From Bacillota bacterium (GTDB lineage Bacteria; Bacillota; Clostridia; Lachnospirales; Lachnospiraceae): a DNA stretch of 9,348 nucleotides. The position numbers and the translations under genes are program-made. The stretch covers positions 1 through 9,348 of the forward strand of contig JAEWHU010000202.1 in NCBI GenBank assembly GCA_023387635.1, written 5' to 3'. Positions 1 to 6,716 of this stretch are shown in pieces; positions within the stretch are counted from its first letter, which is position 1; every line of letters starts with the position of its first letter. The notes below the pieces were generated by a model, which saw nothing but the letters and a program-made list of their open reading frames with translations, was not told where the DNA came from and did no database searches.

Positions 1-1268
1 TTAGTGGAACAATGACATTAGTAGCTATTTTAACACTTCCATTATCAATGGGATTAATGTTCACTATTATGGGCAAATCTCAAAAGCACTTTAAGAACCA
101 GCAAGAATATTTAGGTCATGTAAATGGCCAGGTAGAAGAAGTATATGGTGGTCATAATGTAGTTAGAGTGTTTAATGCGGAAGAGAAGGTAAGTACCGAA
201 TTCTCTAAAGCGAATGAGTTATTATATGAATCAGGTTGGAAATCTCAATTCTTATCCGGTATTATAATGCCTATTATGATGTTTGTAGGTAATATTGGAT
301 ATGTAGTTGTATCAATCCTAGGTGGCTATTTAGTAGTAAAAGAGCGTATTAAAGTAGGTGATATTCAATCATTTATCACATATGTACGTACCTTTAACCA
401 ACAAATTTCCCAATTAGCTCAAGTATCAAATCAATTACAACAAACTGCAGCAGCTGCAGAAAGAGTTTTTGAATTCTTAAATGAAGAGGAAGAAGAGCAA
501 TTTGCTAAGAGTCCAGTTTCTATAGAAAACATTGAAAGTAGAGTTGACTTTAATAACGTAAAATTTGGATATAAGCCAGATAAAATAATTATTAATGATT
601 TCTCAACAAGTGTAAAACCTGGTCAAAAGATAGCAATTGTTGGACCAACAGGTGCAGGTAAAACTACAATTGTGAAACTTCTAATGCGTTTTTACGATGT
701 AAATGAAGGTGAAATTCTAATTGATGGTCACAATATAAAAGATTTTAATCGTAGTGATCTTCGTAGTCTATTTGGAATGGTGTTACAAGATACCTGGTTA
801 TTCAATGGAACTATTATGGAAAACATCAGATATGGTAAACAAGATGCTACCGATGAAGAAGTTATTGAAGCTGCAAAAGCAGCACATGCCCATCACTTTA
901 TTTCAACTCTTCCAGATGGCTATAACTTAGTTCTTAATGAAGAGGCAAGTAATGTTTCTCAAGGTCAAAAACAATTATTAACCATAGCAAGAGCGATACT
1001 AGCAGATCCTAAAATATTAATTTTGGATGAAGCAACAAGTTCCGTTGATACAAGAACTGAAATTCGTATACAAAAAGCCATGGATAATTTAATGGAGGGT
1101 AGAACAAGTTTTGTTATTGCTCATCGTTTATCCACTATAAAAGATGCAGACCTAATCTTGGTAATGAAGGATGGAGATATAGTTGAACAAGGTAACCATG
1201 AGGATTTATTAAAACAAAATGGTTTCTATGCAAGTCTATACAATTCTCAATTTGAGCATACTGCATAA
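1..1268 (+). CDS. ABC exporter half-transporter (membrane domain fused to ATPase), 5'-truncated by window edge
   Basis: The reading frame is open from position 3 and enters the window mid-gene, so the ATG at 12 is an internal methionine, not the start. About 420 residues are visible, against roughly 580-620 for a full half-transporter. Numbering from that ATG, residues 1-150 are the end of the membrane domain, with hydrophobic segments near 2-20 and 81-108. Residues 178-418 are the nucleotide-binding domain: Walker A GPTGAGKTT (211-219), Q-loop Gln259, signature VSQGQ (315-319, a common variant of LSGGQ), Walker B ILILDE with catalytic Glu340, D-loop SSVD, and switch His371. All ATPase residues are intact, so this subunit should be catalytically competent. 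The sequence resembles the YfiC/LmrD class of multidrug-type exporters, which often pair with a second half-transporter encoded just upstream; that gene would lie outside this window. The substrate cannot be told from sequence. Confidence 0.95.
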   Translation, partial: SGTMTLVAILTLPLSMGLMFTIMGKSQKHFKNQQEYLGHVNGQVEEVYGGHNVVRVFNAEEKVSTEFSKANELLYESGWKSQFLSGIIMPIMMFVGNIGYVVVSILGGYLVVKERIKVGDIQSFITYVRTFNQQISQLAQVSNQLQQTAAAAERVFEFLNEEEEEQFAKSPVSIENIESRVDFNNVKFGYKPDKIIINDFSTSVKPGQKIAIVGPTGAGKTTIVKLLMRFYDVNEGEILIDGHNIKDFNRSDLRSLFGMVLQDTWLFNGTIMENIRYGKQDATDEEVIEAAKAAHAHHFISTLPDGYNLVLNEEASNVSQGQKQLLTIARAILADPKILILDEATSSVDTRTEIRIQKAMDNLMEGRTSFVIAHRLSTIKDADLILVMKDGDIVEQGNHEDLLKQNGFYASLYNSQFEHTA

Positions 1269-1272
1269 GCAG

Positions 1273-1529
1273 AAGTTAACCTAAGAGTCAAAAGTCTTAT
1301 TAGGTTGTGAATGAATAGGGATGTGTAATACTCATTCGGCTTGCCTTTCCTGAAAGTGCTATCTTTCTTATTAAGCCTCTAGACGTACAGTAATAGTCGC
1401 TAATGCTCCTATTTCTGTAGAGTCTTTATGCGAAAGATGTACAGTCACTTTCAGACGGACAGCGCCTCATTGAGTATTATACATCCCTATTCTTATAATA
1501 TTTCTAGATGACTTTTGACAATTTAACTT
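1273..1529. repeat. 257-nt imperfect foldback (nested inverted repeats); MITE-like element or structured RNA
   Basis: The two halves pair in order from outside to centre. AAGTTAA 1273-1279 pairs with TTAACTT 1523-1529. GTCAAAAGTC 1287-1296 pairs with 1510-1519 (10 of 10). A 21-bp arm at 1313-1333 pairs with 1472-1492, with only one G-T position. CTGAAAGTG 1350-1358 pairs with 1446-1454, ATCTTTC 1361-1367 with 1432-1438, and CTCTA 1377-1381 with 1418-1422. AATAG 1392-1396 and CTATT 1409-1413 close the tip. The core 1331-1470 has 60 G or C in 140 bases (43%), clearly above the AT-rich surroundings. I see no open reading frame of note and no T-run at either end. TTAAC occurs on both sides (1276-1280 and 1523-1527) and could be a target duplication, but it is also part of the outermost pairing. 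If transcribed, it would lie in the 3' region of the ABC transporter message. Its nature is unresolved: non-autonomous mobile element or rod-like noncoding RNA. Confidence 0.75.
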
Positions 1530-1597
1530 TATTAATATGTACACTGCTTCTTAGCGAATGGATTTTGAATATCAGCTTTGATTCAATGTTAAAAATT

Positions 1598-1697
1598 AAA
1601 AGTTATGGCAAGTAAAAAGGTTCTAGTTAAAGTTTAGTTATTCGCCTGAACCATTTTAACTTATTAGAACCAATAAACTTGCTATAACTTTTTTTGT
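1598..1697. terminator. Long hairpin with T-run, probable bidirectional terminator between convergent genes
   Basis: A 16-bp stem (1598-1613 with 1677-1692, one G-T position) continues after a 5x5 internal loop into GGTTCTA 1619-1625 with TAGAACC 1665-1671, then GTTAAA 1626-1631 with TTTAAC 1655-1660. Seven T residues follow at 1689-1695. The other flank is A-rich (1591-1600), giving a poly-U tail on the minus strand as well. It sits between the ABC transporter gene (+) and the HAD gene (-), where a shared terminator is expected. The hairpin is longer than a typical intrinsic terminator. Confidence 0.7.
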
Positions 1698-1738
1698 AGA
1701 TAATCATTCACAAATCTTTTATCCTGATTCACCAACTT

Positions 1739-2527
1739 TTATAAAATTCCATCTTCTAATAGTGCAGTAAGGGTGTCTTCAACTAAAGTAGAGCGCAAAT
1801 GATACCTGTTTTTAATGTCTTCTACAGCATTCTCCATAACGTAGCCATGTCCAACTAAAGATAGCATCTCTAAGTCATTATAGTTATCTCCAAAAGCCAT
1901 AGTTTCTGAAATATCAATGGAGAGGGCATTAGTTAGGGCGGATAGAGCGGTACCTTTATTCACTGTAGGAGCAGTAAAGTCTAGCCAACCATGTCCTGAG
2001 ATTGTAGATTTAAGTTGGTTTCCCCATTTGTTCGTAAAATAGGAACCATGACCTTCTACAATACCACTTTCTTCGTAGACAGATATTTTAATAAAGTCTT
2101 CTTTCACCTTAGAGAAATCATCGATAACAGTAACATTGTTTTTAACAATATCTTTCATTCTATGAAGGTAGCTTGCCGCCTTTGGTTTTAGATAGGAAGT
2201 ATTTTCACCAGATAAAAGTACTTCACAACCATCCGTATTCCATATATCCTCCATAAGCATAATTCCTAGTTCGCGGTTCATAGGGGTTTTACTGATTACC
2301 TTATCTTGATATTTAACCAATCCGCCATTCTCACAAATAAATGCCATGTGCTTACTTACTGGCTCAAAAAGACGGTAAAGGTTTGGGTATTGTCTTCCAC
2401 TTGCTGCCACAAATAGAATACCTTTTTCATGTAATTGTTCTATAATTTCTAGCATTCTCTTATTTATGCTTTGACTGTTATTCTGTAAAAGAGTTCCGTC
2501 TAGATCACTTGCTATTAATTTAATCAT
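1739..2527 (-). CDS. Cof-type HAD-superfamily phosphatase (IIB subfamily)
   Basis: This 262-residue protein is a normal length for cytoplasmic Cof/YidA-like HAD hydrolases, which dephosphorylate sugar phosphates and other small phosphorylated metabolites with Mg2+. Motif I DLDGT (Asp8 nucleophile, Asp10 acid/base) lies at the N-terminus, motif II is Ser43 in AASGR, motif III is Lys191, and motif IV is GDNYND (Asp214, Asp218). The cap domain is the C2 type inserted between motifs II and III, roughly residues 80-185. The frame stays open upstream to 2614, but I place the start at the ATG 2525-2527. There the protein begins directly at the conserved MIKLIASDLDG core, an AAAGGAAAG ribosome site lies upstream, and a promoter-like pair at 2574-2602 would fall inside the longer frame. 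The substrate is not predictable. It is transcribed alone, divergent from the MATE gene. Confidence 0.93.
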   Translation of the reverse strand: MIKLIASDLDGTLLQNNSQSINKRMLEIIEQLHEKGILFVAASGRQYPNLYRLFEPVSKHMAFICENGGLVKYQDKVISKTPMNRELGIMLMEDIWNTDGCEVLLSGENTSYLKPKAASYLHRMKDIVKNNVTVIDDFSKVKEDFIKISVYEESGIVEGHGSYFTNKWGNQLKSTISGHGWLDFTAPTVNKGTALSALTNALSIDISETMAFGDNYNDLEMLSLVGHGYVMENAVEDIKNRYHLRSTLVEDTLTALLEDGIL

Positions 2528-2573
2528 AGTAATTTTCACTTTCCTTTGTATTTTCCTTGCGTTTTTCATTGAT

Positions 2574-2602
2574 ATTATAACAGTTAACCAATTATTATAC
2601 AA
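2574..2602 (-). promoter_or_regulatory. Predicted sigma-A-type promoter for the HAD gene
   Basis: Read on the minus strand, TTGTAT (2597-2602) and a perfect TATAAT (2574-2579) are separated by 17 bases. Transcription would begin near 2567, giving a leader of about 40 nt before the ATG at 2527. The -10 is strong; the -35 matches consensus at only three positions. Confidence 0.55.
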
Positions 2603-2608
2603 TGAATG

Positions 2609-2699
2609 TATCAATAATTACATATTTTCGTCAGTATATGCCATTGTAATTATCAATAATATAGAGCATAATTAAGATGTGTGAGATACTATTGATAAT
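2609..2699. promoter_or_regulatory. Repeated TATCAATA motifs, possible operator in divergent spacer
   Basis: ATTATCAATA at 2649-2658 and TATTGATAAT at 2690-2699 form a perfect 10-bp inverted repeat separated by 31 bases, and another TATCAATAATTA lies at 2609-2620. The motifs lie between the predicted HAD and MATE promoters, where a regulator could affect both genes. The sequence is very AT-rich, so chance repetition is a real possibility. No regulator gene is visible nearby. Confidence 0.3.
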
Positions 2700-2716
2700 A
2701 ATTTATAACAATATAC

Positions 2717-2746
2717 TTGATATAAGGAATAAAAGCGACTGATAGT
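2717..2746 (+). promoter_or_regulatory. Candidate promoter for the MATE gene
   Basis: TTGATA (2717-2722) and GATAGT (2741-2746) are separated by 18 bases. Both match the sigma-A hexamers imperfectly. The predicted start near 2753 would place the dyad at 2758-2785 at the very beginning of the transcript. Confidence 0.35.
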
Positions 2747-2757
2747 CAATTCACTAT

Positions 2758-2785
2758 GCAAATTTGTGCTTACGCCCAAATTTGC
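2758..2785 (+). promoter_or_regulatory. 9-bp dyad in the MATE gene leader
   Basis: GCAAATTTG (2758-2766) and CAAATTTGC (2777-2785) are perfect inverted repeats around a 10-base spacer. It lies about 16 bases before the ribosome site of the MATE gene. It could be an operator bound as DNA or a short leader hairpin; there is no T-run, so it is not an intrinsic terminator. Confidence 0.4.
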
Positions 2786-2801
2786 GGTGTATCGATAGAA
2801 T

Positions 2802-2805
2802 GGAG
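2802..2805 (+). promoter_or_regulatory. Ribosome binding site that fixes the MATE start
   Basis: GGAG lies 6 bases before the ATG at 2812. The in-frame ATG at 2800 overlaps this site, and the TTG at 2764 lies in the upstream dyad, so neither is a good start. Confidence 0.65.
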
Positions 2806-2811
2806 ATTAAG

Positions 2812-4140
2812 ATGTTTACAAAAAAACAACTGTATAAACTAATTATACCGCTTATTATAGAACAAATACTGGCTATTACCGTTGGTATGGCAGATATTAT
2901 GATGGTATCAAGAGCAGGAGAGGCAGCTATATCAGGGGTATCCTTAGTTGATACATTAAACATATTGCTAATCACTGTTTTTTCAGCACTTGCAACAGGT
3001 GGAGCAGTAGTTGCTGCCCAAAGCTTAGGAAATAAAGATAATGATAAAGCAAGAAAATCTGGGGAACAGTTATTAATTGTTACGACGACTATAGCTGTAG
3101 TAATATCGTTAATATCATTGATTGGAAATTATCAAATATTAAGATTAATCTACGGTGATATAGACCCTGACATTATGAAAAATGCTAGAACATATTTTTT
3201 TATAACAGCTTTATCCTTTCCATTCTTAGCCATATATAATTCCTGTGCAGCTCTTTTTAGAGCTATGGGTAATTCAAATGTTTCCATGAAAATATCATGG
3301 GGAATGAATGGAATAAACCTTGCTGGAAATGCATATTTAATTTTTGGTTTACATATGGGTGTAGCTGGAGTAGCAATTCCAACACTTATATCAAGAGCAG
3401 TGGCGGCAATAGCAATTGTAATATTAATCCGTAATGAAAAGAATCCAATATATATAAAGAAAATACATAGAATTCGTTTCAACTGGCCTATAGTAAAAAG
3501 AATACTTAATATAGGTGTTCCAAATGGCCTTGAAAATAGTATGTTTCAAATTGGTAAAATATTAGTGCAAGGCTTAATAACGAGTTTTGGTACAGTTGCA
3601 ATTACAGCTAATGCAGTAGGTAACACCATAGCAGGATTTGAGACCATACCAGGTTCAGCAATTTCCCTTGCAATGATTACTGTGGTTGGTCAATGTGTAG
3701 GCGCTAATGATTATAAGCAGGCGAAAAAGTACACTTTTAAATTACTTAGAATAGCTTATCTACTGATGATTGCATTAAATGTAGTAATCATTATATTTGC
3801 TGACAATCTACTGGGAATCTATGATTTGTCACCAGCTACTATGGAAGTTGCTAAGCAATTAGTTCTATATCATAGTATATGTTGTATGTTAATATGGCCA
3901 ATATCCTTCACTTTACCAAATGCATTAAGGGCAGCAAATGATGTTAAGTTTACAATGATAACTTCCATATTATCTATGTGGTTTTGTAGAATTGTACTTA
4001 GTTATGTATTTGGTAGATACATGGGGCTTGGAGTACTTGGAGTATGGATGGCGATGACGGCAGACTGGCTTGTTCGTTCCATTATATTTATGACACGTTT
4101 CCTTAGGGGCAAATGGAAGGCTCATGCTTTTATTGAATAG
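2812..4140 (+). CDS. MATE-family multidrug/cation efflux transporter
   Basis: The product is 442 residues from the chosen ATG, a usual length for MATE (NorM/DinF-like) exporters, integral membrane proteins that expel cationic organic compounds in exchange for Na+ or H+. Two homologous halves of about six membrane segments each are visible. The first carries the MatE-like stretches GMADIMMVSRAGEAAISG (residues 25-42) and ATGGAVVAAQSLGN. The second repeats the pattern with PNGLENSMFQIGK and AMITVVGQCVGAND. The start is set by GGAG at 2802-2805; the frame remains open upstream to 2764, but the extra residues are not hydrophobic or conserved-looking. The gene stands alone, divergent from the HAD gene and convergent with the HIT gene, with a terminator 40 bases after its stop. 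Substrate is unknown. No regulator gene is adjacent. Confidence 0.93.
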   Translation: MFTKKQLYKLIIPLIIEQILAITVGMADIMMVSRAGEAAISGVSLVDTLNILLITVFSALATGGAVVAAQSLGNKDNDKARKSGEQLLIVTTTIAVVISLISLIGNYQILRLIYGDIDPDIMKNARTYFFITALSFPFLAIYNSCAALFRAMGNSNVSMKISWGMNGINLAGNAYLIFGLHMGVAGVAIPTLISRAVAAIAIVILIRNEKNPIYIKKIHRIRFNWPIVKRILNIGVPNGLENSMFQIGKILVQGLITSFGTVAITANAVGNTIAGFETIPGSAISLAMITVVGQCVGANDYKQAKKYTFKLLRIAYLLMIALNVVIIIFADNLLGIYDLSPATMEVAKQLVLYHSICCMLIWPISFTLPNALRAANDVKFTMITSILSMWFCRIVLSYVFGRYMGLGVLGVWMAMTADWLVRSIIFMTRFLRGKWKAHAFIE

Positions 4141-4173
4141 GGAAAGTAGTTACATATACAATTAAATAACTTA

Positions 4174-4228
4174 AAAAATGAACCTATGTTTTGATATATA
4201 AGATGTCAAAACATAGGTTCGCTTTATT
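4174..4228. terminator. Bidirectional intrinsic terminator (MATE / HIT)
   Basis: A perfect 15-bp stem, GAACCTATGTTTTGA 4180-4194 with TCAAAACATAGGTTC 4206-4220, encloses an 11-base loop. The plus-strand tail is T-rich (CTTTATTT after 4221). On the minus strand six A residues at 4173-4178 give a U-run. It lies between the ends of two convergent genes and serves both. Confidence 0.9.
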
Positions 4229-4246
4229 TAACTGTATCAATAATTA

Positions 4247-4669
4247 TTATAAAAAAGCTTTTATTTTATCAATTAAAATATCATACTCTTCGTTTGTTAA
4301 AAAAGTCTTTTCAGGGTTCATAGCAAATACACCGCCCCATTCAAATTCATCTTTGTATTTTGGTACAAGGTGAAAATGTAAATGGCAACCAGTATCTCCG
4401 TAAGCACCATAATTTATCTTTTGAGGTTGGAATACAGCATGGATTGCTTTCGCAACTTTAGCAATATCAGCAAAATAAATATTTCTTTCTTCATCTGTTA
4501 AATCCACTAATTCACTTACATGATTTTTATGTGCTACAATAACACGACCAGGGTGACTTTGTTCTTTAAATAAATAAACTAAAGAAGATTCTAATTCACA
4601 GATTTTAATTCCAAATTTGGCAACTAATTCGCCCTCCATACAATAAGCACAGTTTGTATCTTTTAACAT
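4247..4669 (-). CDS. HIT-family protein (histidine triad nucleotide hydrolase/transferase fold)
   Basis: The protein has 140 residues. The catalytic histidine triad HLHFHLVPK places His96, His98 and His100 in the HxHxH pattern, with His96 preceded by Cys95. HIT enzymes are cytoplasmic and act on phosphoramidates or dinucleoside polyphosphates such as AMP-lysine or Ap4A; the central histidine is the nucleophile. The N-terminus has a CAYC pair (Cys7, Cys10), and the usual GRVIVAHKNHVSELVDLT segment (residues 41-58) precedes the triad. The ATG has an AAAGGAT ribosome site about 8 bases upstream. It starts 25 bases after the pepF stop on the same strand, so it is probably the second gene of a pepF-HIT operon, ending at the terminator at 4174-4228. 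The exact substrate cannot be assigned. Confidence 0.92.
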   Translation of the reverse strand: MLKDTNCAYCMEGELVAKFGIKICELESSLVYLFKEQSHPGRVIVAHKNHVSELVDLTDEERNIYFADIAKVAKAIHAVFQPQKINYGAYGDTGCHLHFHLVPKYKDEFEWGGVFAMNPEKTFLTNEEYDILIDKIKAFL

Positions 4670-4694
4670 ATTTTTATCCTTTCTATCAACCTAT

Positions 4695-6449
4695 TTACTT
4701 AGTTAGATCTAAAAATGTATCGATTGATGTAGCAATTGTTTTTAAGCTTTCTCTCCAGAAATCTGGACTTGTAATATCAATATCAGCCATAGCAGCAACA
4801 TCCTCTACGGATTTTACAGTAGTAGCATTTAATAAGCTACGATATTTTGGTACAAAAGAACTTCCTTCTTTTTGGTATTGAGCATATAGTCCTCTAGCAA
4901 ATAATCCACCGAATGCATATGGGAAGTTATAAAAGCTTAACTCTTCTGAATAGTAATGACCTTTACATACCCACATATAAGGATGTAAGAAGTTGTGGTC
5001 TAAACCATCACCATAAGCTTTCTTTTGACAATCTAACATAATTTGCTCTAATTCTTCAGGGAATAAAAATCCTTCTTTTGATTTTTCAAATACAGCAGTT
5101 TCAAATAAATAACGTGAATAAATGTCACAAATAATTTGAGCAGCATCTTGTAATTGACTTTCAATTAATGATAATTTTTCATCTCCAGTAGCATCATCAA
5201 TTGCAGCATTTAGAATAACAATTTCATTAAAGGTAGAAGCTGTTTCTGCAACTGGCATAGAATACTCTGTGTTAAGTGGTAAATGGTCTTGTATATTTAA
5301 TCCGTGGTAAGCATGACCAAGTTCGTGAGCTAAAGTTACAACATCACCTAAAGCACCGTCAAAATTAGTAAGAATACGGCTTTCTTTAATGAAAGGAAGG
5401 TTTTGACAGAATGCGCCACCTACTTTACCTGCATGAGGAAGGAAGTCTATCCATGAATTATCATAAGCATCAATAACCATATTAGCTAAATCTTCAGAAA
5501 ACCCTTTAAAGTTAGATACTAAATAATCCTTTGATTCTTCAATGGTAAATACTTTATCAAAAGATCCCATTGGAGCAAATAAGTCATACCAAGGAAGTCC
5601 ATTTTTATGACCTAATACTTCACCTTTTCTTCTTAGATAGGAATGGAATTTTGGTAAGTATTCATCGATTGCTGTAAACATTGCATCAAGAGTTTCTTTT
5701 TTCATTGCTGCATCATGTAGTGTTAATTCAAGAGCACTTGAATAACCTCTAAGTTCAATAATAGTATTTACTTGTGATTTAATATTATTTAATGAAAATG
5801 CAACAGGAGCCTTGATTTTATCATAACAAGCAAGTTCAGCCTCATAAGCTGCTTTTCTGACGGATTGATCACTACTGTAAGCTAGATTACGTATCATAGG
5901 TAGAGTGGTTTTTTCACCATTGTAATCTACTTCTACAGTAGAAGTTAAGTATTCTTGCATTGTAGCCCATGCAGAACCAGCAGAAAGATTTAGCTTAGCA
6001 ATAACTTCTTCTACTTCATCACTTAGGGCATATTTTGCCTTATCTTTAATTCTAAGTAGATAATAATGATATCCTTTTAAAGTATCATTGGAAGCGATTA
6101 ATTCTTCTAAATTATCAATGTTTGCAATATATTTATCAACCATTGCTGCTTCTTTAGAGATAGAACTATGCATCTTTTGGATTTTACCTAAAAGCGCAGC
6201 TGTTTCACTATCTGTAGTATTAACAGTTTTACGAAGCATTACATAAGAAGAAAGTTTATTAAGGAGTAAGTGTAATTGTTCATAATTTTTTATTAATTCA
6301 GGTAGCGCTACTTCTACTTTATAATTTGATAAGTTTGCTACATATGATTTGAATGAATCAATGGTTTGATTTAATGCATTTAAATCAGATATAAAAGCTT
6401 CATCATCATAGCCTTTATATAATGAGTCAAGGGACCATTCTGTATTCAT
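4695..6449 (-). CDS. pepF: M3-family oligoendopeptidase (PepF-like zinc metallopeptidase)
   Basis: The 584-residue product is close to the usual size of PepF/oligoendopeptidase F, a cytoplasmic zinc enzyme that cleaves peptides of moderate length. The zinc site is HELGH at 375-379 (ligands His375 and His379, catalytic Glu376). The third ligand is predicted as Glu402 in AETASTFNE, by alignment with the VEAPSQMLE segment of thimet oligopeptidase. The conserved substrate-pocket region lies near residues 488-515 (HPYMWVCKGHYY, YNFPYAFGG). The N-terminal half is the helical PepF-type domain. There is no signal peptide. AAAGAGG lies 6 bases before the ATG. The leader contains a hairpin next to the ribosome site and a dyad at the predicted transcription start. 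It likely leads an operon with the HIT gene and is divergent from the M23 gene. Confidence 0.95.
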   Translation of the reverse strand: MNTEWSLDSLYKGYDDEAFISDLNALNQTIDSFKSYVANLSNYKVEVALPELIKNYEQLHLLLNKLSSYVMLRKTVNTTDSETAALLGKIQKMHSSISKEAAMVDKYIANIDNLEELIASNDTLKGYHYYLLRIKDKAKYALSDEVEEVIAKLNLSAGSAWATMQEYLTSTVEVDYNGEKTTLPMIRNLAYSSDQSVRKAAYEAELACYDKIKAPVAFSLNNIKSQVNTIIELRGYSSALELTLHDAAMKKETLDAMFTAIDEYLPKFHSYLRRKGEVLGHKNGLPWYDLFAPMGSFDKVFTIEESKDYLVSNFKGFSEDLANMVIDAYDNSWIDFLPHAGKVGGAFCQNLPFIKESRILTNFDGALGDVVTLAHELGHAYHGLNIQDHLPLNTEYSMPVAETASTFNEIVILNAAIDDATGDEKLSLIESQLQDAAQIICDIYSRYLFETAVFEKSKEGFLFPEELEQIMLDCQKKAYGDGLDHNFLHPYMWVCKGHYYSEELSFYNFPYAFGGLFARGLYAQYQKEGSSFVPKYRSLLNATTVKSVEDVAAMADIDITSPDFWRESLKTIATSIDTFLDLTK

Positions 6450-6463
6450 ATTAACCTCTTTCT

Positions 6464-6501
6464 AAGGGAGTTAAGCAATATATGTAATATATTTTACCCT
6501 T
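6464..6501 (-). promoter_or_regulatory. Hairpin in the pepF leader next to the ribosome site
   Basis: AAGGG 6464-6468 pairs with CCCTT 6497-6501, TAA 6472-6474 with TTA 6494-6496, and AATATAT 6477-6483 with ATATATT 6487-6493 around a 3-base loop. That is 15 pairs with bulges of 3 and 2 bases on one side. In the pepF message the hairpin ends immediately before AGAAAGAGG, so it could influence ribosome access or mRNA decay. The inner stem is all A-T, so stability is modest. Confidence 0.4.
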
Positions 6502-6514
6502 CTTATTTATTTTT

Positions 6515-6537
6515 TTAGCATTAGTATTATATGCTAA
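6515..6537. promoter_or_regulatory. 7-bp dyad at the predicted pepF transcription start
   Basis: TTAGCAT (6515-6521) and ATGCTAA (6531-6537) form a perfect inverted repeat around a 9-base spacer. It begins directly after the predicted pepF -10 element, a position typical of a repressor operator. It has no productive T-run for termination of the pepF transcript. Confidence 0.4.
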
Positions 6538-6565
6538 GTTATAGATTATTAGTTAAACTTGTCTA
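6538..6565 (-). promoter_or_regulatory. Predicted sigma-A-type promoter for pepF-HIT
   Basis: Read on the minus strand, TAGACA (6560-6565) and TATAAC (6538-6543) are separated by 16 bases; each matches the consensus hexamer at five of six positions. The leader to the pepF ATG would be about 80 nt. Confidence 0.55.
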
Positions 6566-6673
6566 AGAACCATTTCATAAAAAGATATTCCAAGTTTGTA
6601 TTAATCTACCTATTAAAATATTATATCATAGTTTATTCCATTAAAAAAGTGTCGGGTGAAAATTCATATATAT

Positions 6674-6703
6674 TTGAAACGAGATTTCCTATTTATATAT
6701 AAA
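6674..6703 (+). promoter_or_regulatory. Predicted promoter for the M23-NlpC/P60 operon
   Basis: TTGAAA (6674-6679) and TATAAA (6698-6703) are separated by 18 bases. Initiation near 6710 would give a leader of about 107 nt containing the tandem repeats at 6717-6760. The region is very AT-rich, so alternative -10 choices exist. Confidence 0.45.
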
Positions 6704-6716
6704 CTTATTTATTATG

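Noticed and set aside
1..1268. ABC transporter as a pseudogene because of its missing N-terminus
   Set aside because: The frame is open at the window edge and all ATPase motifs are intact; the truncation is only the window boundary.
1269..1738. Riboswitch or tRNA in the long spacer
   Set aside because: The stretch lies between two convergent 3' ends, contains no cloverleaf, and shows no aptamer pattern I recognise.
2528..2614. Extended N-terminus of the HAD protein
   Set aside because: The upstream extension would cover the predicted promoter, and the HAD core begins directly at the ATG 2525-2527 with a ribosome site.
2754..2975. Minus-strand open frame of 73 codons
   Set aside because: Antisense to the MATE start and leader dyad; hydrophobic composition mirrors the membrane-protein gene and there is no independent ribosome site.
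3150..3482. Minus-strand open frame of 110 codons inside the MATE gene
   Set aside because: Fully antisense to a well-supported gene, with composition explained by complementing transmembrane codons.
4191..4373. Plus-strand open frame of 60 codons
   Set aside because: Starts inside the terminator loop and runs antisense through the end of the HIT gene.
4654..4881. Plus-strand open frame of 75 codons
   Set aside because: Antisense to the HIT start and pepF end, with no supporting signal.
6640..6680. CATATATAT near 6665 as a sporulation sigma-factor (E or K) -10 element for the M23 gene
   Set aside because: No convincing -35 at the right distance, and such AT strings are common in this spacer.
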